Below, one piece after another: positions 37,208 to 47,663 of a DNA stretch of 64,000 bases. Under the pieces are notes generated by a model. That model saw only the letters and a list, made by a program, of their open reading frames with translations. It made no database searches and was not told the origin of the DNA. Every line of letters begins with the position of its first letter. Positions within the stretch are counted from its first letter, which is position 1. Origin of the DNA: Caballeronia catudaia (GTDB lineage: Bacteria; Pseudomonadota; Gammaproteobacteria; Burkholderiales; Burkholderiaceae); NCBI RefSeq assembly GCF_001544755.2, contig NZ_FCOF02000015.1:102689-166688 (forward strand). The letters run 5' to 3'. A program made the position numbers and the translations under genes.

Positions 37208-37373
37208 AGAAACTTGTGTATCTGTCTTTAGTGCGAATTCATCGATCTCGCTAACTTACTTGCCGCTGATCAACGAAGACCGAAATTCTATACAACTTTG
37301 TGGTGCTTGTGAAGTATGTTTTGCGCCTTCCGAAACTTCCGGAGAACAACTTCGCGCTACTTCATCTGTTCTT

Positions 37374-37449
<76 letters not shown>

Positions 37450-37467
37450 TTGCAGAACAGAAACGAG

Positions 37468-37496
37468 ATTGTATAGGGCGTTTTTGCAGTTGTAAA
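37468..37496 (-). promoter_or_regulatory. Promoter of the tRNA Ala-Glu-Asp cluster
   Basis: On the minus strand TTTACA (37491-37496) and TACAAT (37468-37473) are separated by 17 bases, placing a start about 12 bases before tRNA-Ala. This gives the cluster its own promoter independent of gltX. Confidence 0.75.
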
Positions 37497-37554
37497 TACT
37501 GTCTGACGACTGAAGCGAAATTTTCTTGGCTCGCTTCCCGCGATCGCGCGCAAT

Positions 37555-37600
37555 CGGATGACGCGCGGCCTCTTTCGATAGCGATCCGGCGCGTCATCCG
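37555..37600 (-). terminator. Large inverted repeat after gltX
   Basis: CGGATGACGCGC (37555-37566) is perfectly inverted at 37589-37600, 12 bases past the gltX stop. There is no T-tract, so it may be a factor-dependent terminator or a stabilising 3' structure. Confidence 0.5.
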
Positions 37601-37611
37601 TTTCCGCGAAA

Positions 37612-39021
37612 TCAGCTCGCGGCCTTCTCCAGGCGCCGCAACACGGTATCGCGGCCGAACAGCATCAGCACCGCGTCGATCGACGGCGTATGTGTCGTGC
37701 CCGCGACCAGCAGGCGTACCGGCATCGCGAGTTGAGGCATCTTGAGCTTGTGCGCGGCAAGCGTCGACTTGAGCGCTGCCGCGATGGCCTCCTTGGTCCA
37801 TTCCACGCTCGCGAGCGCCGTACGCAACTCCGCGATGGCCGGGCGCACGGCATCGGTGACATGCTGCGCGAACGCGTCCGGAGCGACGACGGGCTCGCGA
37901 TAGAACATCGCGGCGTTATCGGCGATTTCCTTCACCGTCGATGCGCGATCCTTCAGCAGCCCGATCACCTGATCGAGCGGCGCGCCGCCATCGATCGCTG
38001 CGGCGTCGATGCCCGCCTGCGCGAGGAAAGGCTTCGTCAGCGCCGCGAGCCGTCCGTTGTCCGCTTCCTTGATGTAATGCGCGTTCAGCCAGTTGAGCTT
38101 GTCGTGGTCGTACTGCGCCGGCGACTTGCCGAGATGCTCGAGATCGAACCATTCGACGAACTGCTCGCGCGAGAAAATCTCCGCGTCGCCATGCGACCAG
38201 CCGAGCCGCGCGAGATAGTTCACCACCGCTTCGGGCAGAAAGCCGTTGTCGCGATACCCCGTCACGCTCATCGCGCCGTGACGCTTGCTCATCTTCTCGC
38301 CCTGCTCGTTCAGCACCGTCGGCAAATGCGCGTAGACCGGCACCTCCCCGCCCAGCGCGCGCAGGATGTTGATCTGGCGCGGCGTGTTGTTCACGTGGTC
38401 GTCGCCGCGAATGACGTGCGTGATCTTCATGTCGAGATCGTCGACGACCACGCAGAAGTTATAAGTCGGCGTGCCGTCGGGACGGGCGATCACGAGATCG
38501 TCGAGTTCTTCGTTCGATATTTCGATACGGCCTTTCACCGCGTCGTCCCACGCGACCGCGCCCGTCAGCGGATTGCGAAAGCGCACGACGGGCGCAACGC
38601 CTTCCGGAACCGGCGGCAGCACCTTGCCCGGCTCGGGGCGCCACGTGCCGTCGTAGCGCGGCTTCTCGCCCGCGGCGCGCTGACGCTCGCGCAAAGCGTC
38701 CAGTTCTTCCGTCGACATGTAGCAGTGGTAGGCGAGACCCTTCTCCATCATCTGCGCGACGACCTCGCGATAACGGTCCATGCGCTGCATCTGATAGAAC
38801 GGGCCTTCGTCGAAATCGAGGCCGAGCCACGCCATGCCTTCGAGAATCGCATCCACCGATGCATCGGTGGAACGCTCGAGATCGGTATCCTCGATGCGCA
38901 GCACGAAAGTGCCCTTCATCTTGCGCGCGAACGCCCACGGATAGAGCGCGGAGCGGATGTTGCCGAGATGGATGAAGCCGGTCGGGCTCGGTGCGAAGCG
39001 TGTACGGACTTGGGTGGTCAT
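37612..39021 (-). CDS. gltX: Glutamate--tRNA ligase
   Basis: Class I aminoacyl-tRNA synthetase that charges tRNA-Glu. The 469-residue product begins [27 protein letters not shown], with the HIGH-type signature HLGN, and has the second signature in GEKMSKRHG. Length fits. The frame is open upstream to 39375, but the family start is the ATG at 39021. It lies directly upstream of the cluster holding both tRNA-Glu genes on the same strand, although those have their own promoter. Confidence 0.96.
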   Translation of the reverse strand: MTTQVRTRFAPSPTGFIHLGNIRSALYPWAFARKMKGTFVLRIEDTDLERSTDASVDAILEGMAWLGLDFDEGPFYQMQRMDRYREVVAQMMEKGLAYHCYMSTEELDALRERQRAAGEKPRYDGTWRPEPGKVLPPVPEGVAPVVRFRNPLTGAVAWDDAVKGRIEISNEELDDLVIARPDGTPTYNFCVVVDDLDMKITHVIRGDDHVNNTPRQINILRALGGEVPVYAHLPTVLNEQGEKMSKRHGAMSVTGYRDNGFLPEAVVNYLARLGWSHGDAEIFSREQFVEWFDLEHLGKSPAQYDHDKLNWLNAHYIKEADNGRLAALTKPFLAQAGIDAAAIDGGAPLDQVIGLLKDRASTVKEIADNAAMFYREPVVAPDAFAQHVTDAVRPAIAELRTALASVEWTKEAIAAALKSTLAAHKLKMPQLAMPVRLLVAGTTHTPSIDAVLMLFGRDTVLRRLEKAAS

Positions 39022-39239
39022 TGCTGTTTGCTCGATGGAGGGCGGCGCGCGCTCACTTGCTGGAATCGCGCTCGAAGTCCGCTCAAAATGAGACGAAATT
39101 ATACTCGCCACCCGCTTTGTGTCGGCCGGGGCGCCTTTTGTTTTATGATGTGCGCGCTTTTCCCGATCTCCCGGAACGCCCGCCTGCAAAGCCCGCACGG
39201 ACAGGCCGACCGGGGTCCGCTGCATCGCCGGAGCACATC

Positions 39240-40181
39240 TTGAGTTCATCGTCACCCCGTCTTTCGCGCCGCGCCTTTTCGCTCGCGGCCGCATCGTCCG
39301 TTCTCGCCGCCTGCACGACCACGCGCGGAGGCGTCTCGGGCGACACCGCATCCGGCACGCCGGCCGCGCCGCCAAAGAGCGAACCGCAGCGTCCGCCGCG
39401 CATCGGGCTCGCGCTCGGCGGCGGCGCCGCGCGCGGCTTCGCGCATATCGGCGTGATCAAGGCGCTGGAGGCGCGCAACGTGCAAGTCGATCTGGTCGCG
39501 GGCACGAGCGCGGGCTCGGTCATCGCGGCGCTGTACGCGTCGGGGATGAACGGCATCGCTATCAACAAGCTCGCTTTGACGATGGATGAAGCATCGATCA
39601 GCGACTGGGCAATGCCCTTTCGCGCGCGCGGGATTCTGCAGGGCGTGGCGCTTCAGAACTACCTGAACAAGACGCTCGACAACCGTCCGATCGAGAAGAT
39701 GGCGAAGCCGCTCGGCATCGTCGCCACCGATCTGAAAAGCGGCCAGCCGATTCTCTTTCAGCGCGGCAACACGGGCGTCGCGGTGCGGGCGTCGTGCAGC
39801 GTGCCGTCGATCTTCGAGCCGGTGAAGATCGGCGGCCGCGAATATGTCGACGGCGGTCTCGTGAGTCCGGTGCCGGCGGCGTTCGCGCACAAGATGGGCG
39901 CCGACTTCGTGATCGCGGTCGATATCTCGGCGCGCCCGGAAAGCGGGCTCACGTCCAGTTCGTTCGATGTGCTGATGCAGACGTTCACGATCATGGGTCA
40001 GACCATCAAGGCCTACGAGCTCGACAAATACGCGAACGCGGTGATCCGCCCGAATCTCGCCGCAATGAGCAGCAGCGATTTCAGTCAGCGCAACGCATCG
40101 ATTCTTGCGGGCGAGGAAGCGGTCGCGAAGATGTGGCCGACGCTGCAACGTCAACTGGCGGAAAGCGGCGCACGGGTCTGA
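39240..40181 (+). CDS. Patatin-like phospholipase family lipoprotein (RssA-like)
   Basis: A 313-residue patatin-domain protein. The N terminus [20 protein letters not shown] is a lipoprotein signal, with acylation expected at the Cys of LAAC. The catalytic dyad is visible: Ser in GTSAGS, Asp in YVDGGLVSP, and the oxyanion loop [17 protein letters not shown] start it at TTG 39240, six bases after GGAG at 39230-39233; no ATG gives a sensible signal. It belongs to the NTE/RssA-type serine hydrolases that act on lipids; membrane target unknown. Confidence 0.88.
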   Translation: MSSSSPRLSRRAFSLAAASSVLAACTTTRGGVSGDTASGTPAAPPKSEPQRPPRIGLALGGGAARGFAHIGVIKALEARNVQVDLVAGTSAGSVIAALYASGMNGIAINKLALTMDEASISDWAMPFRARGILQGVALQNYLNKTLDNRPIEKMAKPLGIVATDLKSGQPILFQRGNTGVAVRASCSVPSIFEPVKIGGREYVDGGLVSPVPAAFAHKMGADFVIAVDISARPESGLTSSSFDVLMQTFTIMGQTIKAYELDKYANAVIRPNLAAMSSSDFSQRNASILAGEEAVAKMWPTLQRQLAESGARV

Positions 40182-40205
40182 TCCTTTTGCTGCTTCGAAT
40201 AACGA

Positions 40206-40233
40206 CGAGGCCACGCAGGATTGCGTGGCCTCG
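40206..40233. terminator. Bidirectional terminator
   Basis: CGAGGCCACGCA (40206-40217) pairs with TGCGTGGCCTCG (40222-40233) around GGAT, extended by AACGA/TCGTT. It sits between the convergent patatin and cytochrome genes. Confidence 0.8.
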
Positions 40234-40240
40234 ATCGTTT

Positions 40241-41476
40241 CTAGCGCAGCGACTTCACCTTGTCGGCGGTCACGTCGGCGGGCTGCCCGCCCCACCTCGA
40301 GCGCAGGTAGTTCGCAAGCTGCGCGATCTGTTCATCGCTGTAGGTGCCCGCGAAACCCGGCATGTGCTGCATGTTCTCGATACCCGGAAAACGCTGCGCC
40401 TCGATGCCGTCGAGCATCGACACGATCAGGTTGCGCGGATCTGCCTGGCGCAAGGTCGAGTTGCCGTCCATCGCCACCGCGACGTGCGGCTTGCCCTGAC
40501 CATCGAAGCCATGACAGCCGGCGCAGGAATCGAGATAAAGGCTGCGGCCCGCCGCGAGTTGCACGGGATCGTCGACCTTCACGGCGACGAGCGGCGCGGG
40601 TTTGGGCGGCGCGTCGCCGAGCAGATACGTCGCGAGCGCGCGCGAGTCGTCTTCGCCCAGATGCTGCGTGCTCAGGTACACCACGGGATGCATCTCGCCG
40701 AACGCGGAGCCCTGCCTGGCGAAGCCCGTTGCGAAGAACGCCCGGAGGTCCGCGCCCGTCCAGCCGCGCGCGGCCAGCGCGGCGGGCGTGATGTCCGGCG
40801 CGCCGATGCGGCCGAGTTCGCCGCCCTGCAAGGTCTTCGCGCCCTGCAACTGACCGAACGCGCCGCGTGGCGTATGGCATTCCGCGCAATGCCCCAGCGC
40901 GTTGGCGAGATAGCGCCCGCGCGTCCAGTCCGCGGATTGCCCCGACGATGCATCCGGCAGCGCGTCCTTCAGGAACAGCATGTCCCAGAAACGCACGGCG
41001 AAGCGCACGTTGTACGGAAACTTCAGATCGGCCGCGACGTTCGGCGCCGCCACGGCTTTTTGCGCCATCAGATAGGTGTAGATCGCGTCGCTGTCCTCGC
41101 GCGACATCTGCCGGTACGAGGTATAGGGCATCGCCGGATACAGCTTGTGCTTCGGCGTCACGCCATCGTGCAGCGCGCCGTAGAAATCGTCGGCGCTCCA
41201 CGTGCCGATGCCGTGCTTCGGATCAGGCGTGATGTTGGTGCCATAGAACGTGCCGAACTGCGATTCGAGTCTCACGCCGCCCGCGAACTGCGCTCCGTTC
41301 TGCGCGGTATGGCACGCGGCGCAATCGGCGGCCTGCGCGAGGGAGCGGCCACGCGCGAGTTGTTCGGGCGAGTTTTTCGGCGGTGTCGCGGCGTCGTTCT
41401 GACCGCCGCAACCGGCGAGCGCGAAGGAGGCGGCGGCGAGCGGCGCAAGGAAGCGCTTGAGGATCGATCTCGTCAT
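40241..41476 (-). CDS. Triheme c-type cytochrome subunit of a molybdenum hydroxylase
   Basis: A 411-residue exported cytochrome. The N terminus MTRSILKRFLAPLAAASFALAGCGG is a lipoprotein-type signal. Three CxxCH haem sites are visible: CAACH near residue 50, CAECH near 195 and CAGCH near 325, each followed by a cytochrome c domain, as in membrane-bound alcohol/aldehyde dehydrogenase cytochrome subunits. Its ATG overlaps the stop of the 2Fe-2S gene (ATGA). It is the third gene of the operon and would carry electrons from the periplasmic molybdoenzyme to the respiratory chain. Confidence 0.9.
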   Translation of the reverse strand: MTRSILKRFLAPLAAASFALAGCGGQNDAATPPKNSPEQLARGRSLAQAADCAACHTAQNGAQFAGGVRLESQFGTFYGTNITPDPKHGIGTWSADDFYGALHDGVTPKHKLYPAMPYTSYRQMSREDSDAIYTYLMAQKAVAAPNVAADLKFPYNVRFAVRFWDMLFLKDALPDASSGQSADWTRGRYLANALGHCAECHTPRGAFGQLQGAKTLQGGELGRIGAPDITPAALAARGWTGADLRAFFATGFARQGSAFGEMHPVVYLSTQHLGEDDSRALATYLLGDAPPKPAPLVAVKVDDPVQLAAGRSLYLDSCAGCHGFDGQGKPHVAVAMDGNSTLRQADPRNLIVSMLDGIEAQRFPGIENMQHMPGFAGTYSDEQIAQLANYLRSRWGGQPADVTADKVKSLR

Positions 41477-42045
41477 ACCGCGTCCTTCACGAGTCCGGGC
41501 GTGGCAAGCACGAGATCCTTCACCGCTTCGTAGTAGCGCACGTAGCCGGTGCAGCGGCAGATGTGCTCGTTGAGCGCGTCCATGATCGTCGCCTCGATCC
41601 GGTCCTTCGTGATCGGATCGCGCTTCAGCTTTTCGATCAGCACCGTCGTCGCGTTGACGAAGCCCGGCGTGCAATAGCCGCACTGGAAGCTGAAGTGCTC
41701 CAGAAATTTCTGCTGCACCGGCGACATTTCGACGACCTCGCCCTGCTCGTTGCGCTTCGCATGTCCTTCGACGGTGCGCACAGTCTTGCCGTCGAAGACA
41801 TGTGCGCCGTTGATGCACGTGCGCACTTCCTCGCTCGTGCCGTCGGGTTTGTCGACGATCACGACGCATGCGTGGCAGATGCCCTGCCCGCAGCCGAGAC
41901 GCGAACCGGTGAGGCCGAGATATTCGTGCAGAAAATCGATCATCGGCAGACCGGCGGGCACCTGCATCGGCCCGATCTTCGCGCCGTTGATCGTCATCGA
42001 GAGCGCGCGCGATTCGATGCCCGCGGCGGATTGGGTGGCCGTCAT
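41473..42045 (-). CDS. 2Fe-2S subunit of a molybdenum hydroxylase (IorA-like)
   Basis: A 190-residue protein of the xanthine oxidase family small subunit. The plant-type ferredoxin cluster site is LGCGQGICHACVV plus a later Cys (RTCINGA), and the second cluster site is FQCGYCTPGF plus ICRCTGY. It has no export signal, so it would travel with the Tat-exported large subunit. A strong GGAGGTG precedes the ATG at 42045. It overlaps the large subunit gene by four bases at its start and the cytochrome gene by four at its end. Confidence 0.92.
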   Translation of the reverse strand: MTATQSAAGIESRALSMTINGAKIGPMQVPAGLPMIDFLHEYLGLTGSRLGCGQGICHACVVIVDKPDGTSEEVRTCINGAHVFDGKTVRTVEGHAKRNEQGEVVEMSPVQQKFLEHFSFQCGYCTPGFVNATTVLIEKLKRDPITKDRIEATIMDALNEHICRCTGYVRYYEAVKDLVLATPGLVKDAV

Positions 42046-44858
42046 GCGAGCACCTCCTGAATGTTTTTCGGCGTCACCGGCAGATCTGTGAAGCGATGTC
42101 CGATCGCATGCGCGATCGCGTTGACGATGGCCCCGACGACGGGAATCATCACCACTTCGGCGATGCCCTTCGGCGGATCGGTTTCGGTGAGCGGCGGCAG
42201 GACTTCGCTGGTCTGCGCCCACACCGCGACGTCGCTCGCGAGCGGCAGGTGATAGCGGTTGAAGTTCCACGTCCCGTTGCCCGGGCCGTCTTCGTAGAGC
42301 GGCAGATACTCATGCAACGCGTGACCGATGCCCATCGCGATGCCGCCCTGCACCTGACCCGACACGAGCGCGGGCGAAATCTGATTCCCGCATTCGAAGA
42401 TCGAGTGATGCGAAAGCAGTTCGACCTTGCCGCTCGCTTCGTCGATGGCGAGCTCGACGAGCGTGCCCAACGCGCTGTAGTACGTGACTGCCGCGTTGTT
42501 GCGGCTCACCGGCGCGATGAACACCTTTTTGCGATCGAGCACCGTGTAGCCGTTCGGCGTGACCCTGCCGTTCTTGCCCGCGTCCAGTCGCACCGAAAGA
42601 CCGTCGATGGGCAGACGTTCCGCGCTGCCGGCGATATCGAACAGCGCCTCGCTCCACTGCCAGCGGTTGAACGTGTGCACCGTCGCGCCGGTGACGAGTC
42701 CGAGCTCGTGCGCTTTCTTCGCGAGCTGTTCGAAGGGCAACGGCGCCATGCCGCCGGCGGAGAGCGTGCCGTCGATCCAGCGTGCATCCTCGATGCGCAC
42801 GACGAACGACGTCGCCTGGCCACCGCCGATCCCTTGCCCCCAGATCGCCATCGCGGCCGGCCAGAGGCCCTGGCGGAACACGACGCGCGCCGCTTCACGC
42901 GTGGCGTGCGTGTAGTAGTAAGCCGAGTTCGTCGCGCTGGCGGGCGATGCGTAGGCCGGCGACCAGCGCGGATTCGCGCTCAGACAATCCTGCTCGGCCT
43001 GCGACATGATGTACGGATCGCCGCTCGATACGACCGGCAGATCGGACCAGTCGGTGATCGCCATGTGGACGTCGACGGCCGGCTTGCCCAGCCACTTCGC
43101 GACCGCGAGCGCCTGCGACGTCGATGAACCCGTGCCGATTTCCGCACCCGAATGGAACAGCGAGATACGGCCGTCCGCCCCGAATTCGACCCTGGCGAAC
43201 GCGCTCTCCGCGCCCGTGCCGAAATCCTTCTGCGTGCACGAGAAACCCACGCCATGACGCTTGCCTGGGTGCGCGGCCTCGTATTCGGCCTTGCGCTTGG
43301 CACGCTCCGTCCACAAGGGATGAGTCTGCGCTTTCTTCAGCACTTCCTCGGCGCGCAGCACGCCGGCGGGAATCGCGCCTTGCGTGTTCTTCATGCCGGT
43401 GCGGAACACGTTCTTCAGACGCAATTCGATAGGATCGATATCGAGCTGCTCCGCGATATCGTCGATCATCATTTCGGTGGCGGCCATGCTTTGCAGCGTG
43501 CCGTAGCCGCGCGCCGAGCCCGCGTCGACCGCGCGCGAGGCCGTGGCGACCGCGGTCAGATCGCTCTGCGGGATGTAGTAGATCGATTGCGCCGCAGTGG
43601 CGCCGACCATCGCGACCGAGGGCGAGAAGTTGCAGCGGCCGCCGCCGTTCGCTTCGAAATCGCCCTTGAATGCGCGAATCAGGCCGGTCTTCTTATCGAT
43701 CGCCATGCGATAGCGCATGTCGAACGCGTGACGCTTGATCGATGTCTGGAACTGCTCGAAGCGGTCGTTGGCGAGCCGCACCGGGCGGCCATCGCCGTAC
43801 ATCGCCGCGACGAGGCCGTAGAACGGCATGTTGTAGTGGTCCTTCGAACCGTAGCCGACCGTATAGCACGGATGCAGGAACAGCTTCTTCACCGGGAAGT
43901 GCGACTTCGACGTCATTTCGATGACGCTCTGCGTCACTTCGGTCGGGCCCTGCGTCGGGATGACCATGTGCAGCGATTGCGTCGCCGCGTCGTACCAGCA
44001 GTTCGCGTTGTCCGGCTCGAGCGCGGCGGTATCGACGGATTGCGTGCGATAGCGGCGATCGACGACGAGCCAGTCTTCCGATGGCCGTTCGAGCGCATTC
44101 GCGATCTGCTCTGCGTGGAACGCGCCCTGCTCGTCGAGCTTGCCGTGCTCGTTGGCATCGGCCCAGACCGGCTCGCGCTTTTTCATCATGTGCGGGAAGA
44201 GCGGCGTGTCCTTCAGGCTCGAGAACGTGTCGTCGTCGTAAGGCGTCTTGCCGCCGACGCGCACGAAGCGGAACGCAGCCCACGGATCGCGTTCTAGCGG
44301 TCCGGTCGTCGCGCCGTAGCGGATCACGCCGTCGCGGAACTGGAGCTTTTCCTTCGCAAAGCGAAAGCGCGCGAAGTCGTGGTACATCAGCATTGCGACG
44401 GCCTGCCCGAGATACGCGGGCGTCTTGCCCGTGGGCAGGAGCATGTCGTCGCCGTAGAAGGCAGGGAACGCGAGCCGGTCGCGCGCGAGGATATCGGCGG
44501 TGACGACGCCATCCGGCGCGAGTCCGGCCGCGTCGAGCACGGACAGATCGAAGCCTTCGTAGATGCGGTCCGCGAGCGTCGTGCGCAGAATCAGCGCGTG
44601 CGACTGCTCCCTGGGCCAATGCGGCATGTCGGATGCGCGGATGTCGCGCGCGAACACCTTGGCGCCCGTCACCTTCGAGATGCCGTCGATGCGGAATCGC
44701 GCGTCGCCGTTCTTCGCATCCCACTGAACGGGCGTCAGTATCTTCTCTTCGAACAACGCGGCGAACGCACGGCTGCCGAGCGGCGCGACGAACACCGACA
44801 CGCCAGCGAGCGCGCCCGCTTTCAGAAAGCCGCGCCGGGACAGGCCGGGTCTCCCCAT
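42042..44858 (-). CDS. Molybdopterin-binding large subunit, aldehyde/isoquinoline oxidoreductase type
   Basis: A 938-residue molybdenum hydroxylase large subunit. The N terminus MGRPGLSRRGFLKAGALAG is a twin-arginine signal (SRRGFLK), so the enzyme is folded in the cytoplasm and exported. Family segments include GARGYGTLQ-like SARGYGTLQS (Mo-pterin region), GAEIGTGSSTSQALAVA and the C-terminal GIAEVVMIPVVGAIVNAIAHAIG with the conserved catalytic-type Glu. There is no FAD subunit gene; electrons would leave through the 2Fe-2S subunit and triheme cytochrome. GGAG precedes the ATG at 44858. The substrate is unknown; aldehydes or N-heterocycles are typical. Confidence 0.9.
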   Translation of the reverse strand: MGRPGLSRRGFLKAGALAGVSVFVAPLGSRAFAALFEEKILTPVQWDAKNGDARFRIDGISKVTGAKVFARDIRASDMPHWPREQSHALILRTTLADRIYEGFDLSVLDAAGLAPDGVVTADILARDRLAFPAFYGDDMLLPTGKTPAYLGQAVAMLMYHDFARFRFAKEKLQFRDGVIRYGATTGPLERDPWAAFRFVRVGGKTPYDDDTFSSLKDTPLFPHMMKKREPVWADANEHGKLDEQGAFHAEQIANALERPSEDWLVVDRRYRTQSVDTAALEPDNANCWYDAATQSLHMVIPTQGPTEVTQSVIEMTSKSHFPVKKLFLHPCYTVGYGSKDHYNMPFYGLVAAMYGDGRPVRLANDRFEQFQTSIKRHAFDMRYRMAIDKKTGLIRAFKGDFEANGGGRCNFSPSVAMVGATAAQSIYYIPQSDLTAVATASRAVDAGSARGYGTLQSMAATEMMIDDIAEQLDIDPIELRLKNVFRTGMKNTQGAIPAGVLRAEEVLKKAQTHPLWTERAKRKAEYEAAHPGKRHGVGFSCTQKDFGTGAESAFARVEFGADGRISLFHSGAEIGTGSSTSQALAVAKWLGKPAVDVHMAITDWSDLPVVSSGDPYIMSQAEQDCLSANPRWSPAYASPASATNSAYYYTHATREAARVVFRQGLWPAAMAIWGQGIGGGQATSFVVRIEDARWIDGTLSAGGMAPLPFEQLAKKAHELGLVTGATVHTFNRWQWSEALFDIAGSAERLPIDGLSVRLDAGKNGRVTPNGYTVLDRKKVFIAPVSRNNAAVTYYSALGTLVELAIDEASGKVELLSHHSIFECGNQISPALVSGQVQGGIAMGIGHALHEYLPLYEDGPGNGTWNFNRYHLPLASDVAVWAQTSEVLPPLTETDPPKGIAEVVMIPVVGAIVNAIAHAIGHRFTDLPVTPKNIQEVLA

Positions 44859-45117
44859 GAATTTCTCCTCAAGTGATCGCCCGAAGGCCGCCTGCGCGCG
44901 ACTCGGCCTCACGTCGCCCGAACGCGAACGCGAGATTGATTTGCAATGCAAAATAGTGTTGCGGGTGCCGGGTCGGCTATCGCGCAACGAATGGATGCCT
45001 GGCACTTCGTTGCCAAGATGCAGCGGGCGCGATTCTAAGTGCGGGACACTTCGACAACAACGCTCAGGGCGTCAAGTTTCGTCAAACTGAAAACGATGAC
45101 AGAGGCGCCAAAATGCA
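44859..45117. other. Intergenic region upstream of the molybdenum hydroxylase operon
   Basis: About 260 bases between the operon start and the isc terminator. It must hold the operon promoter on the minus strand; I cannot place a convincing -35/-10 pair, and no ORF or RNA gene is seen. Confidence 0.45.
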
Positions 45118-45147
45118 AAACGGCGGCTTCTTGCGAAGCCGCCGTTT
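45118..45147 (-). terminator. isc operon terminator
   Basis: A perfect 13-bp stem (45118-45130 with 45135-45147) on a four-base loop lies 33 bases after the iscX stop; TTTTGCATTTT follows on the minus strand. Confidence 0.88.
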
Positions 45148-45180
45148 CTGAGCAGGCGCTGCAAATCCGCGATCGACGGA

Positions 45181-45378
45181 TCAATAATCCGCGTCCTCGA
45201 TCCAGGCCGCCTGGATCGCCTCGAGAATCTTCTCGTTGGACTTTTCCGGATCGTCGTCGAATCCGTCGAGCTCCGTCACCCAGCGATGCAGGTCGGTGAA
45301 ACGCACATATTGGGGATCGATATCCTGATGCGCGTCGGTGAGTGCCATCGCGATATCTTGAGTATCCGTCCACTTCAT
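45181..45378 (-). CDS. iscX: Fe-S cluster assembly protein IscX
   Basis: A 65-residue acidic protein that binds IscS and iron and tunes cluster synthesis. It starts MKWTDTQDIAMALTDAHQD and ends in the conserved ILEAIQAAWIEDADY, with the RFTDLHRWV core. The frame is open further upstream, but the ATG at 45378 gives the exact family length. Last gene of the isc operon. Confidence 0.94.
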   Translation of the reverse strand: MKWTDTQDIAMALTDAHQDIDPQYVRFTDLHRWVTELDGFDDDPEKSNEKILEAIQAAWIEDADY

Positions 45379-45392
45379 GGCGATTGCTCCTG

Positions 45393-45734
45393 TCAGTGAT
45401 TTTCTTTGGCGTGATTGATGGAGTACCGCGGGATCTCGACCACCAGATCCTCGTCGGCAGGCACCATTGCCTGACATGATAACCGCGATGTCGGTTCGAG
45501 ACCCCACGCTTTGTCGAGCAGATCGTCCTCGTCCTCTTCGGACGGCTCGAGCGCGTTGAAGCCTTCCCGGATGATGACGTGACACGTCGTGCACGCGCAC
45601 GATTTCTCGCAGGCGTGCTCGATCTCGATGCCGTGGTCCAGCAGGTTGTCGCAGATGCTCTTGCCGAGATCGGCGTCGATCACCGCACCGTCCGGGCACA
45701 GCTCCACGTGAGGCAGCACAACGATTTGAGGCAT
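45393..45734 (-). CDS. fdx: ISC system 2Fe-2S type ferredoxin
   Basis: A 113-residue vertebrate/ISC-type ferredoxin that supplies electrons for cluster assembly. The cluster ligands are visible as HACEKSCACTTCHVI (Cys-x5-Cys-x2-Cys) and the distal Cys in SRLSCQAM. The C-terminal EIPRYSINHAKEN fits the family. It lies between hscA and iscX. Confidence 0.96.
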   Translation of the reverse strand: MPQIVVLPHVELCPDGAVIDADLGKSICDNLLDHGIEIEHACEKSCACTTCHVIIREGFNALEPSEEDEDDLLDKAWGLEPTSRLSCQAMVPADEDLVVEIPRYSINHAKENH

Positions 45735-45760
45735 GTTTCGTGATTCTCGAATGAGGTGAT

Positions 45761-47626
45761 TTAGACGTCGTCGAGCTTGCGGCCCGCGAGGGCGCGGCGA
45801 ATGCTCTTGTTCATGCGGCGCGCGGCGAATTCATCGGTGCCGGTGGCGAGCGTCTTGGTGGCGTCTTCGATCTTTTCGACCGAATCGCCGTTCGCGATCG
45901 CCGCGAGTTCGGCCACGAGCGTCTGGATCTGCGCGCGCTCTTCGTCGTCGAGCAACTCGCCATCGGTTTCGAGGGCGGCGTGCGTCGCCTCGATGAGACG
46001 CTGCGCTTCCACCTGCGCTTCGCGCAATGCACGCGCGCGCATGTCGGTTTCCGCCGTCTTGAAGCTTTCTTCGAGCATGCGCGCGACTTCGTCGTCCGCG
46101 AGTCCGTACGACGGCTTCACGACCACCGACGCCTCGACGCCCGAGATCTGCTCGCGCGCGAACACGGAAAGCAGCCCGTCCGCGTCGACCTGATAGGTCA
46201 CACGGATGCGCGCCGCACCCGCCGCCATCGGCGGAATGCCGCGCAATTCGAAGCGTGCCAGCGAGCGGCAGTCGGAGACCAGCTCGCGCTCGCCCTGGAC
46301 GATGTGAATCGCCATCGCGGTCTGGCCGTCCTTGAACGTCGTGAAGTCCTGCGCGCGCGCGGTCGGGATCGTCGAATTGCGCGGGATGATCTTTTCGGTG
46401 AGGCCGCCCATCGTCTCGACGCCGAGCGACAGCGGAATCACGTCGAGCAACAGCCAGTCGTCGCCTTCGCCGCGACGGTTGCCGGCGAGCAGATCGGCCT
46501 GGATCGCGGCGCCGAGCGCGACGACCTGATCAGGATCGAGATTGACGAGCGGCGGCTGACCGAAAAAGCCCTCGACCGCGCGGCGGATCACCGGCATGCG
46601 CGTAGCTCCGCCGACCAGCACGACGCCTTTGATATCTTTCGGCGCAACCTTCGCGTCGCGCAGCGCCTTCTTCGTCGGCGTGAGCGTGCGCGTGACCAGC
46701 GCTTCGGTCAGCTCGGCGAATTGCGCTTCGGTCACGGCGACGTCGATCTCGACGCCCGTCGCGAGCGTGGCCTGCACGCGCGTTTCGGGCGCGGAGGACA
46801 ACGCTTCCTTCGCGGTGCGCACCCGATCGAGCATGAGACGCACGTCTTCCGGCGCCTCGATCACGACGCCCGCCTGCTTCACGACATGGCGATACAGCGC
46901 GTGATCAAAGTCGTCGCCGCCGAGCGCGGAATCGCCGCCCGCCGCGAGCACTTCGAAGACGCCCTTCGTGAGCTTCAGGATCGACAGATCGAAGGTGCCG
47001 CCGCCCAGATCGTAGACGGCGTACAGACCTTCGGCGCCGTTATCGAGGCCGTAGGCGATCGCCGCCGCGGTCGGTTCGTTCAGGAGCCGCAGCACGTTCA
47101 GGCCGGCGAGCTGCGCCGCATCTTTCGTTGCCTGGCGCTGCGCCTCGTCGAAATACGCGGGCACCGTGATCACCGCGCCGACGAGATCCTCGCCGAGCGT
47201 GTCTTCCGCGCGATAACGCAGCGTCGCGAGAATCTCCGCGGACACCTCGACAGGACTCTTCACGCCGTCGATGGTGCGGATCTGCACCATGCCGGGCGCG
47301 TCGATGAAATCGTATGGCGCGTTCTCCGCGCCCTCGACTTCGCTCTTGCCGCGGCCCATGAAGCGCTTCACCGAAACGATCGTGTTGCGCGGGTCTGTGG
47401 CCGCTTCTTCCTTCGCGGTCCGGCCGATGCGCCGTCCACCCTTCTCAAGATAGCGCACGACCGACGGCAGCAGCACGTGGCCGTCCTCGTCGGGCAGCGC
47501 TTCGGGCACGCTGTTGCGCACGGCCGCGACGAGCGAATTCGTCGTGCCGAGATCGATGCCGACCGCCACGCGCCTTTGGTGCGGCGCCGGCGCCATGCCG
47601 GGTTCTGAGATTTGCAGTAAAGCCAT
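45761..47626 (-). CDS. hscA: Fe-S protein assembly chaperone HscA
   Basis: A specialised Hsp70 that releases Fe-S clusters from IscU. The 621-residue product has the nucleotide-binding domain ([43 protein letters not shown]; landmarks DLGTTNS and YDLGGGTFD), [13 protein letters not shown] and the substrate-binding domain with a helical lid. It does not end in an EEVD-type tail, as expected for HscA. It follows hscB and precedes fdx. Confidence 0.96.
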   Translation of the reverse strand: MALLQISEPGMAPAPHQRRVAVGIDLGTTNSLVAAVRNSVPEALPDEDGHVLLPSVVRYLEKGGRRIGRTAKEEAATDPRNTIVSVKRFMGRGKSEVEGAENAPYDFIDAPGMVQIRTIDGVKSPVEVSAEILATLRYRAEDTLGEDLVGAVITVPAYFDEAQRQATKDAAQLAGLNVLRLLNEPTAAAIAYGLDNGAEGLYAVYDLGGGTFDLSILKLTKGVFEVLAAGGDSALGGDDFDHALYRHVVKQAGVVIEAPEDVRLMLDRVRTAKEALSSAPETRVQATLATGVEIDVAVTEAQFAELTEALVTRTLTPTKKALRDAKVAPKDIKGVVLVGGATRMPVIRRAVEGFFGQPPLVNLDPDQVVALGAAIQADLLAGNRRGEGDDWLLLDVIPLSLGVETMGGLTEKIIPRNSTIPTARAQDFTTFKDGQTAMAIHIVQGERELVSDCRSLARFELRGIPPMAAGAARIRVTYQVDADGLLSVFAREQISGVEASVVVKPSYGLADDEVARMLEESFKTAETDMRARALREAQVEAQRLIEATHAALETDGELLDDEERAQIQTLVAELAAIANGDSVEKIEDATKTLATGTDEFAARRMNKSIRRALAGRKLDDV

Positions 47627-47663
47627 CGTTGGTCTTATGGGGTTGGGTGCGGCCGACGCGTCT

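Noticed and set aside
37555..37600. Riboswitch or T-box-like element near gltX
   Set aside because: The inverted repeat lies after the gltX stop, not in its leader, and has no antiterminator-like alternative; more likely a 3' structure.
45980..47608. 542-residue plus-strand frame inside hscA
   Set aside because: Antisense shadow of hscA with Arg/His-rich translation.
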